Assembly (NCBI GenBank): GCA_009841225.1
Contig: VXMF01000034.1
Span: 1 to 47,364, forward strand
Direction of reading: 5' to 3'
Length of the DNA: 47,364 bases
Origin: Terriglobia bacterium
Lineage (GTDB): Bacteria; Acidobacteriota; Terriglobia; Bryobacterales; UBA6623
Positions 17,501 to 25,730 of the stretch are shown here, one piece after another; within the stretch, counting starts at the first letter, position 1; the number at the start of each line of letters is the position of its first letter. The notes beneath the pieces are model-generated. The model did no database searches. It was given only the letters and a program-made list of their open reading frames with translations, and was not told where the DNA came from. The translations under genes were made by a program, and so were the position numbers.

Positions 17501-19428
17501 CGCAGCGCCTCCTCGATGCGGAGGACGGCACGGTTCGCGTCATCCACCAGATGCCGGACCCATTCCCTGTCCTGCGCGCCGCCGCCAGCATACGTGCTGG
17601 CCTCGCAGCGCTCGAACACATTTCGGAGCAGCGCCAGCGAATCCGCATCGACGGCATCACCGTTGCCGTTGCCCCGACTGAACCTGACGGCCAGCCGAGC
17701 CTCGATGTCAGAATACGTCCACGCCGCCGCACCGCTGGCGCGCCCCTCAAGCCTGGCCCCAAAGTAGTCGCGCAGGGCGGCGAGCACAGCCTGGGCCGCT
17801 TCCGACTCGCTCCAGCGCTCGACGGCAGACGCTCCTACGGCGTTTCGCCAGCGCGCATGCGGCGACCTCGAGCGCCAGCCGAAGACGCGCTTCGACTGCC
17901 CGTTCAGGCTGCTGGCCAGCAGGGCACCGTAAGCCAGCGGCGGCAGACCCAGCAGCAAGACCGCCAGCCACATCGGGCCGAGCGGTCGCAGCCACGCCCC
18001 CGCGCCACCCTGCATCTGGACCAAAGCGGCCGCGTCCGTGTAGTTATGCCCGATGCCTTGCTCGCTGGATTCGACCTCCAGTTGGCGGGGCACGCTCGAA
18101 CCGAGGCCTTCGGCGTCCTCTGCGGTGACGATCCGCGACGGTTCGACTGACAGCGGAATCGGCTGGCTCGTAGCGATCGCGTATTCCCCCAGATCGGGAT
18201 CGAAGTAGGGCAGCTCGATCGGCGGGATCGAGTCGACCGCATCATGCCGCGCGCGCAGCGTCTGGGTGAAGTGCAGGGCACCGTCGCGGCTCTCCCCGGC
18301 ACCGATCTCGCGGGGAACCCTGAAATCTCTGGACAAGGTGGTCTGTTGGTCCAAAGCGGGCAAAGGGAGCGTGGACAATACGCGGGAGCCGTTCACCTGC
18401 AAGCGAAGCGTGATGGGCTCGCCAACCTTCACGTTGGCCGGCGTGGCCTCGGCTCTCAGCTCGAACTTGCCGATCCACCCGTTGAATCCCCGGGGCCGTC
18501 CCGAAGACGGCAGCTCCAACACTTCCAAGCTGGGCCTGCCCGACGGGATCGCCAGCGTTTCCAAGACCGGCCCCCCGCCAAATACGCCGGAGAACGCGCC
18601 CCCGCCGAAGAAGTCGTCGAACAAGCCCCGGCCGCGCGACTGCCCCGGCCGCGGCGAGGTGAAGGTGACGGTCGCCTGCGGCAGCCGGATCCTGCCCGCT
18701 TCGCGCGGAATGAGCAGCTTCTGGAAGCGCAGAACCGTGTACTGGCGTCCGTTCAGCTGCCCCGGGGAAGTCCGGCCGGTCGCGCGCCGATCTCCCAGTT
18801 GGATTTCAATCTCGTCCTTCGATCCGCCGCCGGTGCCTGGCGCAGGAGGGTCGACAATCTCGAATCGCCGATCTTCCAGCAAGGGCAGCGTGAACGAGTA
18901 CTCCCTGATCTCGCGCGCAAGGTACCACTCCACCGTCAGCGTCACGGGCTGGCCGATATAGGCGCGGGATTCAGACAAGCTGAGCCTGAGCTTGAAGTCG
19001 TCGTTTTCTTGCGGCGGCATGACACGCAGCGCGATTGGCGCGGTGCGGGCCGAGCGCCCGCCAGCGCTGATCAGCAGCCCCGGGATCTGCACGTTGCCCG
19101 CCCTGCGAGCGGCCAGCCTGTAGTTGAAGTTGTAGCCGCGCCGCACTTGCTGGGTCATGCGCCCGTTGATGATGCTGACCGAGGTGCTGTTGCTCGCGCC
19201 GCCGCCCGCTTCGCTGACGGTGAAGTCTTCCTCGAGCGGGCTAATGTCGACCGCATCGGGCTGGTCCGTGCCCTGGACCTGGATTTGCAGCAGGAAGTGC
19301 TGGCCGACGTAGACCTGTCGGCTTTGCACGGCCGCTGCGGCCTGCAGCGGCTCATCTTGGGCTGGAGCCTGGTCGGACACGATGGCCGCGGACGCCAGCA
19401 ACGCGCACCCTAGACTGCGCCAGCTCAT
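17497..19428 (-). CDS. batD: BatD family oxygen-tolerance protein
   Basis: A 643-residue exported, membrane-anchored protein. The signal peptide (MSWRSLGCALLASAAIVSDQA) is followed by several immunoglobulin-like beta domains with the BatD landmarks SRQVYVGQHFLLQIQV, YNFNYRLAARRAGNVQIPGL, AYIGQPVTLTVEWYLA and TPANVKVGEPITLRLQVNG. A membrane helix (about 478-500, LAVLLLGLPPLAYGALLA) precedes a cytoplasmic helical tail of about 140 residues. A Gly-rich insert (LFDDFFGGGAFSGVFGGG) sits near the middle and is typical of the family. The gene abuts batB/C (TAG followed directly by ATG) and overlaps batE by 4 bp. Confidence 0.9.
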   Translation of the reverse strand: MSWRSLGCALLASAAIVSDQAPAQDEPLQAAAAVQSRQVYVGQHFLLQIQVQGTDQPDAVDISPLEEDFTVSEAGGGASNSTSVSIINGRMTQQVRRGYNFNYRLAARRAGNVQIPGLLISAGGRSARTAPIALRVMPPQENDDFKLRLSLSESRAYIGQPVTLTVEWYLAREIREYSFTLPLLEDRRFEIVDPPAPGTGGGSKDEIEIQLGDRRATGRTSPGQLNGRQYTVLRFQKLLIPREAGRIRLPQATVTFTSPRPGQSRGRGLFDDFFGGGAFSGVFGGGPVLETLAIPSGRPSLEVLELPSSGRPRGFNGWIGKFELRAEATPANVKVGEPITLRLQVNGSRVLSTLPLPALDQQTTLSRDFRVPREIGAGESRDGALHFTQTLRARHDAVDSIPPIELPYFDPDLGEYAIATSQPIPLSVEPSRIVTAEDAEGLGSSVPRQLEVESSEQGIGHNYTDAAALVQMQGGAGAWLRPLGPMWLAVLLLGLPPLAYGALLASSLNGQSKRVFGWRSRSPHARWRNAVGASAVERWSESEAAQAVLAALRDYFGARLEGRASGAAAWTYSDIEARLAVRFSRGNGNGDAVDADSLALLRNVFERCEASTYAGGGAQDREWVRHLVDDANRAVLRIEEALR

Positions 19429-21549
19429 CTACCAGTCCTTCTCCACCGCCACGATCCCCACGCGCTGCAGCTGCCGGTCGCGCCGATCCTGCTGCTCCTT
19501 CGCCAGGATCTGTTCCACGGTCATTTGCTGTGCGGGATCCGCCTGGGCTTGCGCCTCACCGCCCGGCGGCTTGATCGGCTGATCTCCCGGTTCAGGCCTT
19601 GGGGACTGGTCCGTTCCGCTGGCTGCCTCTGTCTGCGCGGCTCGGCGCAGGGCCTCGGCCGCATCGCGCTGGTCTTCCTCGGCGGCCCCCGGTCGGTTCT
19701 GGTCCAGGTCGCGCTGCGCTTCCTGCTGGTGGCGCGAGGCCTCCTCCACCCGATCCCGGGTCTCGGGGGCCAGATTCTCGGCCAGCTGTTCCGTGCGCTC
19801 GTTGAGCTCCTCTTGCTGGCCGGCCAGATCCTGGGCACGCTGCTGCTGTTGGCGGCGGGAAGCTTCGTCCGCGCGCTCTTGGCGATCCCTCTCCAGCTGT
19901 TCGCTCGCATCGGCCAGCCGTTCTTGGTCTTCGGCGGCCTGTCGAAGGTCATCGGCGCGATTCTGCTCGCCCGGTTGGGAATCTCCCTTCTCGTCGCCCT
20001 GCCCCTGTTGGGACTGCTGGCTGGCTTGGTCGCGCAACTGCTGGATCAAGCGGCGCGTCAGCTCCAAGTTGTGGGCCGAATCGGATCGGCCGCGGTCGAC
20101 CCGCAAAGCGTCGGAATAGGCGCGCGAGGCGCGCACCAAGTGATCGATCGCTTGCCCGGGGTTCGATTGCGCCACCTCTTCTGCCTGGCGGTAGAGCGCA
20201 TTGCCCAAGCTGTGCAGCCCAGCAGATTCGATCTCTGGCAGGCCTCGCTGAAGGCTCTGGCGCACGGCTGACAAATAAGCATCGGCCGCATCGGCGAAAT
20301 GGCCGCTGCGGTAGAGCGCCGCCGCCCGGCTCAGAGCTGCGTAAGCCGAGCCGGGATCTTGCTCGAGAGCCTGATCGTAGGCGTCCAGCGCGTCGTCGTA
20401 GACTTCCGCGCGATAGGACTCGTTTCCGTCATTGACCAAGCCCCGCACTGATGCCGCCGAAGCGATCGTGGGCAGCGCCAAGACGGCCAGCAGGTACGGC
20501 GCCAAACCTGATGTCCCGCTGGCGCCCCGCTCGCGCAGGGCGATCTCGAGGAAAAGCAGCAGAACGCACACGACCAGGAAGACCTGGAACTTCTCCTCCA
20601 CCCTCTCCAAGATCTGGGAGCCCACCTCCTGGCCCTCAGCGGAAGCGATCAGCCGCAAGTACACCTCCCCGAGGTCGACCGCCCCGGTAGCGACGTTGAG
20701 ATAGACGCCCCCCGGGGTAGCGTCGGCCATCTCGCGCAGCGTGGCGGCGTCCAGTCGGGACCACACTTCCTGTCCTTGGTGCTGCAGGAAGGTCTTCGGC
20801 GCGGCGGCGCCCGCTTGGTCCCGCTCCACGGGAATGCGCTGGCCCACCCGCTCGTCGCCGAGCCCGATAGCGATCAATCGCACGCCCTGCTCGCCAGCTT
20901 GTGCCGCGGCCTCCACTGGGAAGCTCTCGTGATCCTCGCCGTCCGTGATCAGCACGATGTCGCGGTAGTTGCTGCGCTGCTGGTCGAACACATCGCTGAT
21001 CACCTTGCGAATGCCATCGCCGATCAGAGTGCCCCCCCGCGAGACGCTGTAGGGCGAGACATCGGCCAGCGCCATGCGGAAAAAGCCGTAGTCGAGCGTC
21101 AGGGGGCACTTCACTATCGTCGAACCGGCAAACACGGCCAGGGCCACGCGATCCCCCTGCAACTGGTCCACCGTGTCCCGGATGGCGAGCTTGGCCCGTT
21201 CCAGGCGATTCGGCGGCAGATCCTGTGCGAGCATGCTGCGCGAAACGTCCAGCAGGAAGACGACATCCCTGCCCCGCTGGACAACCTCCTCCTGCACTTG
21301 GTCCCAAGCGGGGCGCGCCAGCGCGACGATCAGGCATCCCAGCGCGGCAAGCAGCAAGGCGGCCTTGAGCACTCGCCGAGCTGGGTCGGCCAGCGCATGG
21401 CCGCCGGAGCGGGCCAGCAAGCCGGCCTCGACGAATCGCAGCAACGCCCGCCTGCGCCGGCGCGCCGCGTACAGGATGAGAGCTGCCAGCACGGGCAGCA
21501 TCCAGAGCCCGTGCAGCATGACCACGTCGCCAAAGCGGAAGTCGCTCAC
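19429..21549 (-). CDS. BatB-BatC fusion: VWA domain, TPR repeats and Q/E/R-rich tail
   Basis: A 706-residue protein joining what are two genes in Bacteroides. Residues 1-330 are BatB-like: two membrane helices at the start, a VWA domain with the MIDAS motif FLLDVSRSM and ITDGEDHESFP, and a closing membrane helix (VFLVVCVLLLFLEIALRE). A further helix and a TPR block (about 385-510; AEVYDDALDAYDQALEQDPGS, LHSLGNALYRQAEE) are BatC-like. The last 190 residues are a charged, Gln/Glu/Arg-rich, coiled-coil-prone tail. I take the GTG at 21549 because GTGA overlaps the batA stop exactly; an upstream ATG (21621) would overlap batA by 76 bp. Confidence 0.87.
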   Translation of the reverse strand: MSDFRFGDVVMLHGLWMLPVLAALILYAARRRRRALLRFVEAGLLARSGGHALADPARRVLKAALLLAALGCLIVALARPAWDQVQEEVVQRGRDVVFLLDVSRSMLAQDLPPNRLERAKLAIRDTVDQLQGDRVALAVFAGSTIVKCPLTLDYGFFRMALADVSPYSVSRGGTLIGDGIRKVISDVFDQQRSNYRDIVLITDGEDHESFPVEAAAQAGEQGVRLIAIGLGDERVGQRIPVERDQAGAAAPKTFLQHQGQEVWSRLDAATLREMADATPGGVYLNVATGAVDLGEVYLRLIASAEGQEVGSQILERVEEKFQVFLVVCVLLLFLEIALRERGASGTSGLAPYLLAVLALPTIASAASVRGLVNDGNESYRAEVYDDALDAYDQALEQDPGSAYAALSRAAALYRSGHFADAADAYLSAVRQSLQRGLPEIESAGLHSLGNALYRQAEEVAQSNPGQAIDHLVRASRAYSDALRVDRGRSDSAHNLELTRRLIQQLRDQASQQSQQGQGDEKGDSQPGEQNRADDLRQAAEDQERLADASEQLERDRQERADEASRRQQQQRAQDLAGQQEELNERTEQLAENLAPETRDRVEEASRHQQEAQRDLDQNRPGAAEEDQRDAAEALRRAAQTEAASGTDQSPRPEPGDQPIKPPGGEAQAQADPAQQMTVEQILAKEQQDRRDRQLQRVGIVAVEKDW

Positions 21550-22589
21550 GGATTCGTCCTCAGCCACGTTTGACGCAGCAACGCCTCGATGGATAGCAGG
21601 ACCAGGGCGGCCAGCGCCCACGGAACGAAGGCTTCGCGGTACTCGGAGTAGCGCACCGTCTCGATTTCGCTCTTCTCCAAGTCATTGATCTCGGCATGAA
21701 CGGCCTGCAACGCATCGGAATCGGTGGCGAGCCAGTACTTGCCGCCGGTCAACTCCGCGACGGCGCGCAACGCGCGGTCATCGAACCCCGGTCGGAGAGG
21801 CGCGGTGAGCCGCCCGAACCTGGTGTTCACGCTGCGGTCGTCGCCGACGCCGACCGCGTAGACCTTGATGCCCCACTGCTTGCACAACTCGCCCGCGTCA
21901 CGCACGCTGCGATCCCCGGCGTTGTTCTCGCCGTCGGTCAGCAAGATGATGATCTTGCTCTTGATCTCGTAGTCCTGCGCGGCCTCGTCGACCCGCTCGA
22001 GTGATTCCTCGGCACGCTGCAGCCGCGCCGCCGCCAGCGCGACGGCGTCGCCAATCGCGGTGCCGTCTTCGCGGCGGTCGACGACCAGCTGCACGCTGTC
22101 CAGGAGCTGAACCAAGGTCGCGTGCGACAGCGTCAGCGGGCAGACCGAGTCGGCGTACTGCGCGAAGGCCGTCATGCCGATCAAATCATTCGGCCGGCCG
22201 CCCATCGTGCCTTCGTTCGGGTCGATGAAATCCTTGAAGACCTGCTTGACCGCCTCGAGGCGGGTCAGGTTGCGACCGGCGTAGCGAATCCGCTCGCCCA
22301 TGCTGGACGAGCGGTCTACCACCATCGCGATGGCGATTCCCTGCGAGACATCGCGGACACGCTCCGTGCCGTGCTGCGGCCGCGCAAGCGCGACGATCAA
22401 GGCTGCGAGGGCCAGCGTCCGCAGCAGCAGCGGCAAGCGCCCTAGCCGGGAGCGCCACGTGGCAGGTATCGCCGCCGCGGTCGCGGTCGACGAGAAGCGC
22501 AAGCGGACGCGCTCCCTGAAGCGCCAGGCGACCAGGGCCGCCAAGGGCAGCAGCAAGAGCAACATCCACGGCGACTCGAACCTAAACAT
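21546..22589 (-). CDS. batA: BatA-like VWA domain membrane protein
   Basis: A 347-residue protein with an N-terminal Bat-type membrane region (FESPWMLLLLLPLAALVAWRF, helices near 8-22 and 57-74), a VWA domain with the MIDAS sequence MVVDRSSSMG and the downstream ILLTDGENNAGDRS and YAVGVGDDRSV, and a C-terminal membrane helix (about 322-338). It heads the minus-strand operon batA-batB/C-batD-batE, with 4-bp overlaps or direct abutment at each junction. The promoter must lie in the 260-bp gap shared with divergent groES, but I see no clear minus-strand box. MoxR ATPases usually partner this protein; the only moxR here is at 3012-4061. Confidence 0.9.
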   Translation of the reverse strand: MFRFESPWMLLLLLPLAALVAWRFRERVRLRFSSTATAAAIPATWRSRLGRLPLLLRTLALAALIVALARPQHGTERVRDVSQGIAIAMVVDRSSSMGERIRYAGRNLTRLEAVKQVFKDFIDPNEGTMGGRPNDLIGMTAFAQYADSVCPLTLSHATLVQLLDSVQLVVDRREDGTAIGDAVALAAARLQRAEESLERVDEAAQDYEIKSKIIILLTDGENNAGDRSVRDAGELCKQWGIKVYAVGVGDDRSVNTRFGRLTAPLRPGFDDRALRAVAELTGGKYWLATDSDALQAVHAEINDLEKSEIETVRYSEYREAFVPWALAALVLLSIEALLRQTWLRTNP

Positions 22590-22706
22590 GGCCCGGCTCG
22601 AACCTCCATTCTTGCATTGTTGCCTGCGCGCGTGCCCGCGCCGTGCGGGAGCTTCCGCGCGAGCAGGTGGGCGAGTCCGATCCCGAAATTTCTTGGAAAT
22701 CGCCGC

Positions 22707-22736
22707 TTGACATTGATCCAGCCAAATGGTTACACT
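22707..22736 (+). promoter_or_regulatory. groESL promoter
   Basis: A perfect -35 box TTGACA (22707-22712) is followed after 18 bp by TACACT (22731-22736), four of six matches to TATAAT. This is a good vegetative sigma promoter reading toward groES. Transcription would start near 22743, just before the inverted repeat at 22749-22773. Confidence 0.7.
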
Positions 22737-22748
22737 GTTGGAGACGCG

Positions 22749-22773
22749 AACTTGATAGCAGCAGCATCAAGTT
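22749..22773 (+). promoter_or_regulatory. Operator-like inverted repeat with CIRCE geometry
   Basis: The arms AACTTGAT (22749-22756) and ATCAAGTT (22766-22773) are a perfect 8-bp inverted repeat with a 9-nt spacer. It lies immediately downstream of the groESL promoter, where the HrcA operator CIRCE is normally found. CIRCE also has a 9-nt spacer, but its arms (TTAGCACTC) are not present. It may bind a heat-shock repressor. Confidence 0.5.
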
Positions 22774-22782
22774 TCATGAGCA

Positions 22783-22801
22783 GCGGATCTTCCTGATCCG
22801 C
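22783..22801 (+). promoter_or_regulatory. Hairpin in the groES leader
   Basis: GCGGATC (22783-22789) and GATCCGC (22795-22801) form a perfect 7-bp stem with a TTCCT loop. It lies about 30 nt before the Shine-Dalgarno AGGAGG (22832-22837). It could stabilise the transcript; it does not pair with the ribosome site itself. Confidence 0.4.
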
Positions 22802-22848
22802 GCGCGATCCCATTGAAAACGCTGAATCGGTAGGAGGATTCAATCAGA

Positions 22849-23139
22849 ATGAGTTTGAGACCCTTGCACGACCGCATCCTCGTCGAGCGGCTCGAGGAGT
22901 CAGAGCAACAGTCGAGTGGCGGAATCATCATTCCGGACTCGGCCAAGGAGAAGCCGCAGCAGGGGAAGGTCGTCGCAGTCGGCAACGGCAAGAAGAAGGA
23001 CGACGGCACGGTGGTGCCCCTGGACGTCAGCGTCGGCGACACGATCTTGTTCGGCAAGTACTCCGGAAGCGAAGTCAACGTCGACGACAACGAGTATCTG
23101 ATCATGCGCGAGGATGAGGCCCTCGCCATCATCAGCTAG
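22849..23139 (+). CDS. groES: GroES co-chaperonin
   Basis: A 96-residue Cpn10 co-chaperonin that caps GroEL. It is full length and shows LRPLHDRILVERLEE at the start, the mobile loop region (ESEQQSSGGIIIPDSAKEKPQQGKV cut by loop residues SSGGIIIP), GDTILFGKYSGSEV and the terminal EDEALAII. A strong AGGAGG sits 11 nt before the ATG. The gene follows a clear promoter and operator-like repeat and is followed by groEL after 28 bp. Confidence 0.98.
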   Translation: MSLRPLHDRILVERLEESEQQSSGGIIIPDSAKEKPQQGKVVAVGNGKKKDDGTVVPLDVSVGDTILFGKYSGSEVNVDDNEYLIMREDEALAIIS

Positions 23140-23161
23140 CAAGAAAGCGAAAAGGAGCTGA

Positions 23162-24793
<1,632 letters not shown>

Positions 24794-24825
24794 TGGCCCA
24801 GCGGGCATTCGCCCGCCGCTGAAAG

Positions 24826-24849
24826 GGCCCCGCCCCCACTGGCGGGGCC
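24826..24849 (+). terminator. Hairpin terminator after groEL
   Basis: GGCCCCGCC (24826-24834) pairs perfectly with GGCGGGGCC (24841-24849) around a 6-nt loop. The following T-tract is weak. A smaller GCGGGC-ATTC-GCCCGC stem lies at 24801-24816 and an 18-bp perfect palindrome (GGCTTGGGATCCCAAGCC) at 24859-24876, so transcription exits through three stems in a row. Confidence 0.65.
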
Positions 24850-24876
24850 ACTGTTGTCGGCTTGGGATCCCAAGCC

Positions 24877-25249
24877 ATCACGCCCCTGTTGGCTATCAAG
24901 CCAGCGGGGGCTTTGCCTTTGGCTCAGTTCGCGAGCCGTATGAGTGTTTGAGTGGAGGCAGCTGTCAGGGGGGCCTGCGGAGAGGTCGGGTCTCAGGAGC
25001 GGACCCGCTCGAAGCAGTGCAAGGAGCTGTCCAGGTGCCTCGTCGCGACTCTGCCAAACGCCATCGGAGGGAGCTTGAACCGGCCGTTCGTGGTCTCCGG
25101 ATGCTAGCCCAAGCGCCACCGATCTGGCTGCACCCTTGTGGCTATGCAGCAGATCGATCTCGTCGGCTTCCACCAAGCCTTGCAGTGCCTGAACACTGCG
25201 GCCTACGCACGTGCAATCGGCGCCGGATCCGGCAGTGTCCGTTCAACGA
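24877..25249. other. Intergenic stretch with eroded sequence
   Basis: No intact gene is seen between the groEL terminators and the Rpn remnant. On the minus strand, around 25100-25190, the reading LVEADEIDLLHSHKG resembles the first catalytic Asp segment of IS1595-type transposases (VEADET followed by SHKG). The similarity is short and the frame does not continue, so I only suggest a transposase scar. Confidence 0.25.
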
Positions 25250-25690
25250 TCAGCGCTGTCCGAGCCGGGCGAGCAGGGCGTCTCCGCTGTCGCAAACCAG
25301 CAGCCATTCGCCGATCTCCTCCAAGCGGTCCGCATCAGCAATCGCTTCCAGCCTTGTGGCAAGGCTGCGCGCCAGTGCCTCGCCGAAACGGATCCGCGCT
25401 AGCCGCAGCAGCAGCTTCCGCTCGCCCTCGCGGCCCTCCTCGCGGCCCTCCTCGCGGCCCTCCTCGCGGCCCTCCTCGCGGCCCTCGGCCCGCATGCGAT
25501 CCGCCCATGTCAGGCTCTCGGTTTCTAGCATGTCCAGCACCTTCAAATCATAGCTCTTGGCTGCGTCCGGCACGCCCAGATCCGGGACGAGCACCTCCGA
25601 GACCCAGACCGCGAAGGTCCTGCCCAGCGCGCCTTGGCTCTCGCTCTCAGGCCGCTTCTTCAGCGGCTCCGCGGCCGCCTACAAGGCTGC
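25250..25690 (-). pseudogene. C-terminal remnant of an Rpn-family (PD-(D/E)XK transposase-like) nuclease
   Basis: An open frame of about 145 codons encodes only the C-terminal part of an Rpn/DUF4351-type protein: a stretch reading RTFAVWVSEVLVPDLG, then KVLDMLETESLTWADRMRAEG, a repeated REEG linker, and a helical tail LARIRFGEALARSLATRLEAI ending EWLLVCDSGDALLARLGQR. The N-terminal nuclease core with the catalytic Asp and Glu-x-Lys is missing; a TAG closes the frame upstream, and the permease gene begins beyond it. Possible internal starts (GTG 25594) would give a 114-residue protein without catalytic residues. Most likely a decayed selfish nuclease gene. Confidence 0.55.
25429..25488 (+). 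repeat. Tandem 12-bp repeat inside the Rpn remnant
   Basis: The unit CGCGGCCCTCCT occurs four times without change (25429-25476) and once with two changes (25477-25488). On the minus strand it encodes the REEG linker repeats. Such in-frame repeats commonly vary in number by slippage. Confidence 0.9.
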
Positions 25691-25730
25691 CAGACTGTCA
25701 CTGCGTCGGAGCGTTCGCTACGCTGGAAAC

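Noticed and set aside
22749..22773. Classical CIRCE element
   Set aside because: The spacer length fits but neither arm resembles TTAGCACTC, so I list it only as operator-like.
25429..25488. Possible CRISPR-like array
   Set aside because: The 12-bp units are contiguous with no spacers and encode the REEG linker in frame.
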